Positions 44,385 to 52,188 of a stretch of 52,188 nt of DNA are shown in pieces (within the stretch, counting starts at the first letter, position 1; the number at the start of each line of letters is the position of its first letter). The notes beneath the pieces are model-generated. The model saw nothing but the letters and a program-made list of their open reading frames with translations, was not told where the DNA came from and made no database searches. The stretch spans positions 1 to 52,188 of the forward strand of contig JADHXQ010000020.1 of NCBI GenBank assembly GCA_016782885.1, in the 5' to 3' direction. Both the position numbers and the translations under genes were made by a program. Source of the stretch: Phycisphaerae bacterium (GTDB taxonomy: Bacteria; Planctomycetota; Phycisphaerae; SM23-33).

Positions 44385-45992
44385 TTACGAACTCGCCAGG
44401 TAACCCATGAGAGTTTCCCAGCCATATGAGAATACGAACCACGATGCGCCGAGCGCCAAAGCCCACTTCCATAATCCGGGCCATGCCTTGAGGCCGACCC
44501 ATGGCCCTTTCGCGTCCGACAGCGTATATACCGTCAGGTTTTCAAGATCGACCGCTGCTGTTCGCTTTTGCTCGAAAACACTCAGTGCGAAGAAGATAAC
44601 CACGGTGACAATGGAGGACAAGACTCCGAGATAGGCAAAATTGATATCGGTGAATATATCCAGGGCTATCGTAAAAGCCACGCTGCTGACCATTGCGATG
44701 AATCCGGACCACGGAGCGATTCTTCTGGTGAACATCCCGATGAGATAGATCGCGATAACCACTCCGAAAACATAGGCATAGAAATCCTGGATGAGTCCCA
44801 TCACGGAACTTGCCGCCTGGAAGACCGGGACAAGCGCCAACGCAAGGAATATTGTCACGACCTCAGCGATGCGCACCACCTTTTTCAGCTCGGGCGGTTG
44901 CGCGCCTTTTCTAATGACTTGCGAATAGAAGTCACCGGCAAAGAGCGCCGAAGACGCTGTCAACATTCCGTCCACTGTAGACAGCAATGCCGCCATCAGG
45001 CCCGCAATCAACAGGCCTCGCAGCCCCTCCGGCACGAATGTCATGATGGCGACAACGAATGCCTCATCGTGCGGGACGTCCGGCATTTTGATCCGCATCA
45101 GGCAACCAACTATGAACGATGCCAGCGGATAGAATACGGCGAGAATGGCGACACCAAGAAGTCCCTTCTGCGCGTCTCGTTCACTCCTGGCTGCCAGCAG
45201 TCGCTGAGCCATTGAAAAATTACAGACCAACCACGCCAGCCCCGTAATCGGCGCCCAGGTCGCAATTGCCTGCCATGGAAAGAACGTTTTTGTTGTCAGC
45301 GACCAATCGGATGCCGGAACGATCGTACCCATTTTCACCCCGGCATCTGAAATCACGGTTGATTGCGCGAGAACCTTGAGACCGCCAACATTGGTGACAA
45401 CAGCAACGAGTACTATTATCAATGTAATGACGACGAATATGCCCTGGTAGAAATCCATCGCCAGCACTGTCTTCATACCGCCGAGAATCACGTAGAAACC
45501 TATAATGACCGAAATGAGAATCACGCTCGGCCACAACGACCAACCGAGAACATTCCCCAGGAGAAGCGCCCCGAGGTATACCGCACCGGCCAGAGTGACG
45601 ACCAATGCGCATGTCAGCAGCAGCGAAAACAGGATTCGGCACGGCAGGGAGAATCGTTTCTCGAGATACTCCGGCGTCGTGACGATCTTCGATCGCCAGT
45701 AGATCGGGACGAAAAACATCGCCGCGAACCATGCGGTGAACCACATATGCACGCTGTTCCATTGAATAATGTAGAACCCCCACAGGAATCCCAGACCGCA
45801 CAAGGCGATAATGGCGGGGTCGGCGGCCATCGCGAACAAAGCCAATGCAATCTGATACCACGTTCTGTCGCGTCCTCCGGTGATGAATTCCGCGGCGGGG
45901 GCCTTCTTGTAGTAGCGGCTGACGAAATATCCGGCGATGAACACCACGACAAAATAGACGCCCACAATGATTGAGTCGATATGCTTGAGCAT
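44385..45992 (-). CDS. Sodium:solute symporter (SSS/SGLT family)
   Basis: This integral membrane protein has 535 residues and about 13-14 membrane segments. The family features are the N-terminal GVYFVVVFIAGYFVSR, EFITGGRDRTWYQIALALFA, the SSF-type GGMKTVLAMDFYQG region, and LMAALLSTVDGMLTASSALFAGDFY, which is the Na2-site helix with Ser/Thr ligands. It likely imports a sugar, uronate or similar organic solute together with sodium. It is the first gene of a tight run with UroD, the mutarotase-like protein, sulfatase and FG-GAP protein, so its substrate should be what those enzymes act on. AAAGGA lies upstream of ATG 45992, and a conserved element lies at 46018-46074. Confidence 0.88.
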   Translation of the reverse strand: MLKHIDSIIVGVYFVVVFIAGYFVSRYYKKAPAAEFITGGRDRTWYQIALALFAMAADPAIIALCGLGFLWGFYIIQWNSVHMWFTAWFAAMFFVPIYWRSKIVTTPEYLEKRFSLPCRILFSLLLTCALVVTLAGAVYLGALLLGNVLGWSLWPSVILISVIIGFYVILGGMKTVLAMDFYQGIFVVITLIIVLVAVVTNVGGLKVLAQSTVISDAGVKMGTIVPASDWSLTTKTFFPWQAIATWAPITGLAWLVCNFSMAQRLLAARSERDAQKGLLGVAILAVFYPLASFIVGCLMRIKMPDVPHDEAFVVAIMTFVPEGLRGLLIAGLMAALLSTVDGMLTASSALFAGDFYSQVIRKGAQPPELKKVVRIAEVVTIFLALALVPVFQAASSVMGLIQDFYAYVFGVVIAIYLIGMFTRRIAPWSGFIAMVSSVAFTIALDIFTDINFAYLGVLSSIVTVVIFFALSVFEQKRTAAVDLENLTVYTLSDAKGPWVGLKAWPGLWKWALALGASWFVFSYGWETLMGYLASS

Positions 45993-46017
45993 ACGGTAGC
46001 TTTCCTTTCACCATGGC

Positions 46018-46074
46018 GCCTCAAATAGTCTAACGCATCATACGCGGGATCATCTGCCCCCGCTAATACAAATG
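46018..46074 (-). promoter_or_regulatory. Conserved 57-base upstream element, copy A (symporter operon)
   Basis: This stretch begins 26 bases before the symporter ATG and matches 47722-47778 at 42 of 57 positions without gaps. Best kept blocks on the minus strand are CATTTGTAT at its distal end, TATGATGCGTT in the middle and TTTGAGGC at the proximal end. I take it as a shared control region. Confidence 0.55.
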
Positions 46075-46110
46075 CCCGTTTTCGAGACGACCAGGCCACG
46101 GACTCTTGTG

Positions 46111-47715
46111 TCAGTTCTCTCTTAGCCGCGGGTATTTCGCTTTTGTTGTTTCGTCGCGGTAGGGCCAGCCTTCGTTTTTCTGCTTCTTGCCGGGCGTGGT
46201 GCGACCGTCGTGGAGAGCCTTGGCTAGATCGTTGACTAACTCGTCCACAATTTTCGGGTGCGCCTCTTCCAGGTTCCTGGTTTCGCCAGGGTCTTCCTTG
46301 AGGTTGTAAAGCTGAACGAGTCTGGCGGTTGTTTTGATGTTCTGCCCGGGCAATCCCCACCCGCCGCCGGCGTTTCGCGTCATTATCAATTTCCAGTCGC
46401 CCTTGCGAATGGCGAACTTGCCCGAGATGGAATGGTGGATCGTGAACGGGCGCGTCTGGGTCTTCTTGCCTTTCAAGCAGGGGAAAAACGAGAACGAATC
46501 TTCGGCCGCATTGTCGGGGATCCCGCCTTTCCTGCCAAGCAGTTCGGCGAAGGTCGCGAAGAAATCGGTCGTGCAGATCGTCGCGCCGCTTTTGCTTCCC
46601 GGCGCCACCTTGCCCGGCCAGCGCACGATGAACGGAACGCGATGTCCGCCTTCGTAGATCGTGGCCTTGGCGCCGCGCCAGGGACCCGAGGGTTTGTAGT
46701 TCGCGGCGAACATCTTTGGAATCTTCACGTACGGGGCGAAACCGTTGTCCGATGTGAAGATCACCAGCGTGTTGTCCTCGACGCCCGATTCCCTCAACTG
46801 CTCGAGCACCTGTGCGACGACCCAGTCGGTCTCGGCGAGAAAATCGGCGTACCAACTGTACTGCTTGTACCTGCCTTTGAACTTCTCGCCCGGTGCGATC
46901 GGCGTGTGCGGCGAGGTCAGGGGCAGATACAGGAAGAACGGTTTTTTCGAAGCGTCTTTCGCACGCCGCTTGATGTAGCTCCGCGACTCTTTCGCCCAGT
47001 CGCCAAGGCAGTTGCACGCTTCAAAATCTTCAGCGGCCGCCCCGATGCGCTGGTACTTGTTGTACTCGTTGTGCGGGAAGCCCTTGTTGACCGTCGGGAT
47101 GCTCACCGCGCGATTGTTCCGCAGGTAAACGTACGGCGACATGTCCAGGGATGAGAGAATAAAGAACGCCTCATCGAATCCCATGTCCGTCGGACCATTC
47201 TTAAACGGCTTGCTGTAGTCGATTTGCCAGGAGGCCGATCGTTTCTTCTTATCGGTGTTGGCGCCCTTGGGCAGCCTCACGAAGTCGGCGCCGAGGTGCC
47301 ACTTTCCGATGCACGCGGTGTGATAGCCCGCGTTCTGCATGAAGTTCGGCAGGTTCAGGCGCCGCGGGTCCATCAGCGCCTTGTCGGTCGGGCTGAACAG
47401 CACGCTGCTCTTGAGCCGGCTGCGCCAGTTGTATCGTCCTGTGAGAATCCCGTATCGCGTCGGCGTGCAGACCGACGAACTGGTGTGCGCGTCGGTGAAC
47501 CGCATGCCCTCTTTGACCAGTTGATCCAGCGTCGGCGTGGGAACGATCCCGCCGGCGAAGCTCGGTTCGCCCGGTCCCATGTCGTCGGCGAGTATCAGCA
47601 CGATGTTGGGCGCACCGTTCACCGCCGGCGCAGCACCGGCGCCCCGCCCGACAGCCAACACCGCGGCGCCCGCCGCTACAGTCTTAAGAAAATCGCGTCT
47701 GCTTGTTCTATTCAT
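46111..47715 (-). CDS. Second arylsulfatase-family FGly sulfatase with twin-arginine signal
   Basis: This protein has 534 residues. MNRTSRRDFLKTVAAG is a Tat signal almost identical in layout to that of the sulfatase at 40670. NIVLILADDMGPGEPSFAGG holds metal ligands. CTPTR (83-87) is the formylglycine site. GKWHLGAD and FTSDNGFAPY complete the active site. The catalytic domain is arranged as in N-acetylgalactosamine-6-sulfatase-like enzymes, but I cannot name the substrate. GAGG lies seven bases before ATG 47715. The gene ends about 36 bases before copy A of the shared upstream element and carries copy B just upstream of itself, so both units may be induced together. Confidence 0.9.
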   Translation of the reverse strand: MNRTSRRDFLKTVAAGAAVLAVGRGAGAAPAVNGAPNIVLILADDMGPGEPSFAGGIVPTPTLDQLVKEGMRFTDAHTSSSVCTPTRYGILTGRYNWRSRLKSSVLFSPTDKALMDPRRLNLPNFMQNAGYHTACIGKWHLGADFVRLPKGANTDKKKRSASWQIDYSKPFKNGPTDMGFDEAFFILSSLDMSPYVYLRNNRAVSIPTVNKGFPHNEYNKYQRIGAAAEDFEACNCLGDWAKESRSYIKRRAKDASKKPFFLYLPLTSPHTPIAPGEKFKGRYKQYSWYADFLAETDWVVAQVLEQLRESGVEDNTLVIFTSDNGFAPYVKIPKMFAANYKPSGPWRGAKATIYEGGHRVPFIVRWPGKVAPGSKSGATICTTDFFATFAELLGRKGGIPDNAAEDSFSFFPCLKGKKTQTRPFTIHHSISGKFAIRKGDWKLIMTRNAGGGWGLPGQNIKTTARLVQLYNLKEDPGETRNLEEAHPKIVDELVNDLAKALHDGRTTPGKKQKNEGWPYRDETTKAKYPRLREN

Positions 47716-47721
47716 GTTCTT

Positions 47722-47778
47722 GCCTCAAAGAGTACAACGCATCATAAGCCCGATGATTCGCAGTTCCTGATACAAATG
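47722..47778 (-). promoter_or_regulatory. Conserved 57-base upstream element, copy B (second sulfatase)
   Basis: It ends seven bases before ATG 47715 and matches copy A at 46018-46074. In this copy ATCAT and ATGAT form a five-base inverted repeat spaced by seven bases inside the central block. A TATGAT box could serve as -10, but no -35 partner is conserved between copies. Confidence 0.55.
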
Positions 47779-48474
47779 ATCGCCCTTGCTGTATCAAGTT
47801 TAGAATGGGACCAGGTACGAATTGCCTGACCGGGCGAGTCTTGCTATATGTGACGTCAGATGTGCTGTAACGCGAGAGGCGTGTTATACCGCCTGTTAGC
47901 CAAGAAAAACACCCGGCAGGCACCACTGAAACAGCCTGCAAGGTTTCAGAGGGCAGGCGGCGAACGGCTGGCGCGATTACGTCCCGACAAGTCGTTGTGA
48001 CAAGTGGTTGTCCTGATGCTTTGAGTGAGGTATCTTCGTCTGTGTGGCGCGTGCCGTGGCTGAAGCTGAGAGCTAACAGCTTACAGATAATAGCTTTAAC
48101 GGCCTGTGACATATCAGATGGCGTCAAATGAATATTCAAGAAAACCCCAGGGCGGGTTGTGTCATTATAAACGCATGCCAGTAAAGGTGTTACGTTAACA
48201 GCAAGAGCAGGCATGCACGTTTCTCGGTTTAAGCCGGAGGTTCACGCTTCCGGCGAGTGTGACATATGGCGCGGCGGGAATCATGTAATATCAAGGGATG
48301 GTGATGCGATTGTAAGTGACTGTCCAGCTCGATGATAGCGATGGTGTGATCGTGTTTCAGCGATGCATCCGGCTGTGGCGCGGCGCGGAAATCAGGGCCG
48401 AAGGTGTGAACCATTTGTGACATGTCAGCGAGATTACTGTCAGCGGAGAATAAAGTCGACCACGTTTGGCGCGG
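47779..48474. other. 696-base gap without a convincing gene; five TGTGAC motifs
   Basis: No reading frame here has a ribosome site, family resemblance or normal composition. Plus-strand TGTGAC occurs at 47849, 47996, 48105, 48258 and 48416, several of them followed by ATAT or a CAG-containing tail, and the first lies in the palindrome TGACGTCA. They may be binding sites for a regulator of the sulfatase gene. I see nothing else of note. Confidence 0.4.
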
Positions 48475-49545
48475 CTACTTGGCGGGTTTGGCGGCGGGTT
48501 TTTTCTTGTCGTCCTTGGCGCCGCCGGCTTTCTTTTCGTCCGGGTTGGCTGCGCGGAGGTACTTGAAGAAGTATGCGGCCTGTGCGGCGACCGGGTCGCC
48601 GGTGAACGGTTTTGGACCGTCTTTGAGCAGCAGGACCGATCGCAGGCGCAACTGGTCGCATTTCTTTTTGACGGCGACGGCATAGCTGGGGTGATGGACG
48701 TCATTGGTCTTGCTGAAAGGTATCTCGTTGTACTGGAACAGCGGCGGGTCGCCCCTGCCTGCGTATCGCAGCGCCAGCGTGTCGGCGCCTCGCGGCGTGA
48801 GCAGCCCTCCATGGACAGACACCAGCGAAGAGAATCGCCCGATGCGATCCCTGCTTCCGCGCCTGCCCACATCGGGATGGAAACCCAACCACATCGACAT
48901 GATTGCCCCGGCTGAATGGCCGTACACGCCGATCCGCCTGGGGTCGATGTTCAGTTTCCCGGCGTCCGCTCGCAGGGCCTGAATCGCCCTGGCGCCGTCG
49001 AACATGATCTCCTGGTAGGATGCGTGTTTCAGGAAGCGGTAGTTCATTGTCGCGAACGCCACCTTGGCGGCCAGGCATTTTTTCCGCATCGGCTGGCGAT
49101 GCCCGCTCGACTTGTCGCCGCCGACGAACCCTCCGCCGTGAATGTACATGACTATCGGCGTGGGCTTATCTGACTTCGGCAGCCAGATGTCCATGACGTT
49201 TCGTTCGTGCGGACCGTATTTCGCGTTGGTGATAGTTATCGTGCCGTCATCGTCGGTTTTTGTGACGGTCTTGATATTCGCCGAGCCCTTTGAAGAGCCT
49301 TTGTCGCGGGTCTTGTTCCCTCGGGCCTGGCCGGTCATGTACGCCCTGACCTCTTTGACCGTGAGCACGCCGTCCCTGTTGGCGTCCGCGGCGGGGAATT
49401 TTTTCAGAGCGGCCTTCAACTGCGGATTGTTCTTCGATGTGATCTCCCCTTGCGCGGCGGGCAGCATCGCCCCCGCGCCCGCCATGACCACAACGACCAT
49501 ACAACACAGCAAACCGCCGCGACCGGTGCGTATACGTTCCCGCAT
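48475..49545 (-). CDS. Secreted HSL-type esterase/deacetylase with an EF-hand
   Basis: This protein has 356 residues. A signal peptide of about 33 residues is followed by an EF-hand-like calcium loop (DANRDGVLTVKEV, about 54-66) and a Lys/Ser linker. The alpha/beta hydrolase domain (about 105-330) has HGGGF for the oxyanion hole and GHSAGA for the nucleophile Ser, as in hormone-sensitive-lipase-like carboxylesterases. The likely catalytic His lies near the end of the domain but is not clear, since the expected DxxxH region is hard to place. The C-terminal tail is rich in Lys, Ala and Pro. AGGAGA precedes ATG 49545. Deacetylation of a polysaccharide would suit the neighbouring sulfatases, but this is inference. 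Confidence 0.8.
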   Translation of the reverse strand: MRERIRTGRGGLLCCMVVVVMAGAGAMLPAAQGEITSKNNPQLKAALKKFPAADANRDGVLTVKEVRAYMTGQARGNKTRDKGSSKGSANIKTVTKTDDDGTITITNAKYGPHERNVMDIWLPKSDKPTPIVMYIHGGGFVGGDKSSGHRQPMRKKCLAAKVAFATMNYRFLKHASYQEIMFDGARAIQALRADAGKLNIDPRRIGVYGHSAGAIMSMWLGFHPDVGRRGSRDRIGRFSSLVSVHGGLLTPRGADTLALRYAGRGDPPLFQYNEIPFSKTNDVHHPSYAVAVKKKCDQLRLRSVLLLKDGPKPFTGDPVAAQAAYFFKYLRAANPDEKKAGGAKDDKKKPAAKPAK

Positions 49546-50131
49546 GGTATTCTCCTGTTAATATTCCGTCGGATTATACGCATATGACCGGTCGGAGGTT
49601 ACAGGTTCTTCGATATCCTACTCCGGCCCGTCTTGAATCACGCCGGATATCCGGAGATCGCAATTGGCGGCGAGGCGGACAAAAAAACTTTTCCCGTCCG
49701 AAAAAAAACGAGTCATGCGCAAGTTTCTCCCGGACGGTCTGTTGTATCCCGCGGTCCGCCGAACGGTCCGCCGAGGAGCATTTTTCCTAAAGATTATTGC
49801 TTTGAGAATCGATAAAGTTGGTGTAGGATACACTTGATGGAATTATGGTCTCTGCTGTTGTTCGACAGCGGGCCGGTGTGAAAAGAACCGATAACCATTA
49901 TCAGGGATGTAAGGTCGAAACGCTAAGGCGTCTCACGCGCAGCCCACTTGAAATAATGGGTTCTTTGTTCCCCGGACCTGCATCGGCATCTAGCGGAGAC
50001 CATTTTTTTTTTGCTCCGATGAGGCCGTCACGTTTATACTGAGGTCGATCGCGGCAGGAGGCCGCGCAGTTTAGCTGGGTGGCGGATGTTTTTGCTTGTA
50101 AGTGTCGCACTGCACCGGCAGGATAGTATTG
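49546..50131 (+). promoter_or_regulatory. 586-base gap with a candidate promoter and structured leader for the CoA activase
   Basis: No gene is seen. TTGAGA (49802-49807) and TAGGAT (49824-49829), 16 bases apart, could start a leader of about 295 bases before ATG 50132. The leader holds several short stems in series: GCTGT/ACAGC, GATAA/TTATC around CCA, ACGC/GCGT around TAAG, and a run of ten T at about 50004-50013. I match it to no known riboswitch. Upstream of the promoter CGGTCCGCCGA is repeated at 49752 and 49764, and CCGTCCG/CGGACGG form a distant inverted repeat (49694-49700, 49731-49737). Confidence 0.35.
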
Positions 50132-52188
50132 ATGGGTTGTTATATCGGCATAGACATCGGCGCTGTAAGTGTCACCGCTGTCCTCTGGACAGACGAGGCG
50201 AATCTGTCCCTGCCCGCCGGTTGGGTTTCCTGCGGCCCGTCGGGGGGGAACGGTGATGGGGCGATGTGGATTTCACCGTACCGCCGGACACGAGGTCATC
50301 CGCTTGCAGCCACGTGCGAATTGCTGGAAGACATACTCTCGGGCTTCGGGGCGGAGAATATCGCGGCGATATGTTTGACCGGTAGCGGGTCGTCTCTGGC
50401 GGTTGAAAAGCTCAATGCGCACCGCATGAACGAGTTCCAGGCCATCGCCGAGGGATTGAAGGCCCTCGGCGTGTCAGTCAGTACGGTATTCGAGATGGGC
50501 GGGGAGACTTCCAAGTACCTCCGCCTCGCCCGGGGGGACGACGGGACGTTGAGTATCATCGACTACGCCACCAACGGTGATTGTGCGGCTGGGACTGGCA
50601 GCTTTCTGGACCAGCAGGCCGGACGCCTGCAATACGCCATTGAAGATGTCGCCGAGCTGGTGGACCAGGCCGAGCGATCGGCCCAGATAGCTGGAAGGTG
50701 CAGCGTGTTCGCCAAGTCAGACATGATCCACGCCCAGCAGAAAGGCTACTGTCCCGCCGAGGTGCTCGGAGGACTCTGCGACGCGGTTGCGAGGAACTTT
50801 CGCGCCGCTGTCGTCCGTTCTCATCCGGTCGTAGCCCCGGTGGCGATGATCGGCGGGGTCGCTTCGAATGCCGCGGTAGTCAAGAGCCTTCGCGAGGCGT
50901 TCGATCTCGGGCCTGAAGAACTTATCGTCCCCGAAGCACACAGGCATATTCCGGCGATCGGGGCGGCGTGTGCGGCACGGCGAATGGGCGCCAAAGCCCC
51001 GAACCTGACCGCCCTGGCCGAGGTCCACAGTTCCGGAGATACCGCCGGCGGGGCGTTCCCGACAACGGCGCCCCTGTCGATGGAAGACGTGCTGCTGCTG
51101 CGCGATCGCACCGAAAACTACGCCGGGGCCAACACCGCCCTGCCCGTCGAGGCATATCTCGGAATCGATATTGGCAGCGTCTCGACGAACGTTGTGGTTA
51201 TCGATGAAGCCGGAAGGGTGATAACTGAAATATACACCGCGACAATGGGCAGGCCCATAGAGGTCGTCGCCGGTGCTCTGTCGCGGATCGAAGAGCAATG
51301 GGGCGGGTCCCTGACTATCTGCGGGGTCGGTACGACCGGGTCGGGACGTGAACTGATAGGCGAACTGGTCGGCGCCGATACGGTGAACGATGAAATCACC
51401 GCCCACAAGACCGGCGCGATGTTCGTCGGCAGGACCATGCTGGATGGAAAACTGCCGGACACGATTTTCGAGATCGGCGGGCAGGACGCAAAGTACATCT
51501 CGCTGCAGGACGGTGTTGTCGTCGACTTTACGATGAACGAGGCGTGTGCCGCCGGTACGGGCAGCTTCCTGGAAGAACGCGCTGAAGAACTGGACATCGC
51601 CATCAAGGACCAGTTCGCCGAGTTGGCCCTTTCGAGCAAGGCTCCGATACGCCTCGGTGAGCGATGCACGGTGTTCATGGAGCGCGACGTGAACAGCTAC
51701 ATGCAGCGTGGCGCCGACAAGGCCGACCTGGTCGCCGGACTGGCGTGTTCGGTAGTCTACAACTACATCAACCGCGTGGTGCGGGGACGCCACATCGGCG
51801 AGTGTATCTTCTTCCAGGGCGGGACGGCGTACAACGATGCTGTGGCGGCGGCGTTCGCGGCGATCACGGGCCAACAGATAATCGTGCCCCCGCACAACGG
51901 CGTGATCGGCGCGATTGGCGCCGCGCTGCTCGCCAGCGAGAAGAGGAAGCAATCCCGCGAGACCGCGGACCTCGAAGCTACTGATCGTGGCGATGGTCAA
52001 TACGTACCCCAACCGCGCGAGAAGGTCTCTCCCGCCGCTTCGCAGTTCAGGGGATACGATATGTCCAAGGTGGACTACTCCCTGAGAGAGTTCACCTGCA
52101 ACCATTGCTCCAACGCCTGCCAGATCCAGGAATTCAACGTCGAGGGAAACAAGACCTACTGGGGCGACAAGTGCTCCGAACGCTTCCG
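50132..52188 (+). CDS. Large two-module BadF/BcrA-type CoA activase (3' end outside window)
   Basis: This frame is open from ATG 50132 to the window end, giving 685 residues. AGGA lies eight bases upstream. Module one opens with YIGIDIGAVSVTAVLW and has EMGGETSKYL and NGDCAAGTGSFLDQQ. Module two opens near residue 343 with GIDIGSVSTNVVVIDEAG and has GTTGSGRELIG, EIGGQDAKYISL and NEACAAGTGSFLEERAEEL. These are ASKHA ATPase motifs, and the NxxCAAGTGSF cysteines bind the bridging [4Fe-4S] cluster in activators of 2-hydroxyacyl-CoA dehydratases and benzoyl-CoA reductases. The visible end, CNHCSNACQI, begins a further cysteine-rich region, as in the very long fused activases (about 1400 residues). 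Such oxygen-sensitive proteins point to anaerobic life. The target enzyme is not in the window. Confidence 0.88.
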   Translation, partial: MGCYIGIDIGAVSVTAVLWTDEANLSLPAGWVSCGPSGGNGDGAMWISPYRRTRGHPLAATCELLEDILSGFGAENIAAICLTGSGSSLAVEKLNAHRMNEFQAIAEGLKALGVSVSTVFEMGGETSKYLRLARGDDGTLSIIDYATNGDCAAGTGSFLDQQAGRLQYAIEDVAELVDQAERSAQIAGRCSVFAKSDMIHAQQKGYCPAEVLGGLCDAVARNFRAAVVRSHPVVAPVAMIGGVASNAAVVKSLREAFDLGPEELIVPEAHRHIPAIGAACAARRMGAKAPNLTALAEVHSSGDTAGGAFPTTAPLSMEDVLLLRDRTENYAGANTALPVEAYLGIDIGSVSTNVVVIDEAGRVITEIYTATMGRPIEVVAGALSRIEEQWGGSLTICGVGTTGSGRELIGELVGADTVNDEITAHKTGAMFVGRTMLDGKLPDTIFEIGGQDAKYISLQDGVVVDFTMNEACAAGTGSFLEERAEELDIAIKDQFAELALSSKAPIRLGERCTVFMERDVNSYMQRGADKADLVAGLACSVVYNYINRVVRGRHIGECIFFQGGTAYNDAVAAAFAAITGQQIIVPPHNGVIGAIGAALLASEKRKQSRETADLEATDRGDGQYVPQPREKVSPAASQFRGYDMSKVDYSLREFTCNHCSNACQIQEFNVEGNKTYWGDKCSERF

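Noticed and set aside
46018..46074. A normal sigma-70 promoter as full explanation of the 57-base element
   Set aside because: TATGAT could be a -10 box, but no -35 is conserved at 16-18 bases; the conserved TTGTAT is 23 bases away.
45614..47017. 467-codon minus-strand open frame
   Set aside because: It is a shifted frame across the second sulfatase and the symporter and contains no domain of its own.
47708..48214. 168-codon minus-strand open frame before the second sulfatase
   Set aside because: It overlaps the sulfatase start, has no ribosome site or family resemblance, and part of it is the shared 57-base upstream element.
50717..52105. 462-codon minus-strand open frame
   Set aside because: It is antisense to the CoA activase, which has clear ASKHA motifs on the plus strand.
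1..52188. CRISPR arrays, tRNA or rRNA genes, insertion sequences, prophage
   Set aside because: I found no regularly spaced repeats, no tRNA-like cloverleaf sequence, no rRNA-like sequence and no transposase, integrase or phage gene on either strand.

Overview
The window looks like a chromosomal segment of a planctomycete, probably an anaerobic or facultative member of the Phycisphaerae side of the phylum. This is an inference from gene content. It carries FGly-type sulfatases with twin-arginine signals, several very large secreted beta-propeller/c-type cytochrome proteins that resemble the hydrazine-synthase-alpha-like family, PQQ-like propellers, a SUMF1-type protein, UroD-family proteins and a large BadF/BcrA-type CoA activase. 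Composition is GC-rich throughout and no rRNA, tRNA, CRISPR array, transposase or phage gene is visible.

Layout. (1) 2-834: the end of an unknown membrane protein, overlapped by a CPBP-family membrane protease. (2) 1093-11104, plus strand: a five-gene run of secreted proteins (methyltransferase-like/PQQ propeller fusion, SUMF1-discoidin protein, diheme HzsA-like propeller, YVTN-propeller/diheme peroxidase-like protein, small membrane protein). (3) 11115-14138, minus: a second HzsA-like diheme protein. (4) 14317-17794, minus: an ABC sugar-type importer (ATPase and two permeases, ATGA-coupled) with no binding protein nearby. (5) 17885-21324, minus: heparinase II/III-like polysaccharide lyase and a PQQ-like propeller. 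(6) 21516-29723, minus: a compact six-gene operon encoding a HlyD-type adaptor, a DUF3467-like protein, a GAF-HlyD fusion, a PqqD-M50 protease-HlyD fusion, a shortened SecA-like ATPase and a HAD phosphatase. (7) 29881-37949, minus: UroD-like protein, a 1352-residue HzsA-like/HEAT fusion, and another diheme HzsA-like protein behind a strong promoter. (8) 38083-39405: a DUF900-like lipoprotein hydrolase. (9) 39457-45992, minus: symporter, UroD, mutarotase-like protein, sulfatase and FG-GAP protein in one run. (10) 46111-49545: a second sulfatase and an EF-hand esterase. (11) 50132-52188, plus: a large two-module CoA activase running off the window.

How it fits together. Much of the window seems devoted to binding, desulfating, cleaving and importing complex polysaccharides at the cell surface, with unusual periplasmic cytochromes of unknown redox role. 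The most interesting unit is region 6. It combines an energy-coupling SecA-like motor that lacks the helical wing and two-helix finger, an intramembrane-type zinc protease carrying a peptide-recognition-like domain, and three membrane-fusion adaptors. I infer a dedicated export or processing system for proteins or peptides that I cannot match to a named secretion type.

Regulation visible in the sequence includes three promoters whose -10 box lies so close to the start codon that the transcripts should be leaderless, a 57-base element shared upstream of the symporter operon and the second sulfatase, an inverted repeat at the head of the SecA-like operon, and one clear intrinsic terminator.
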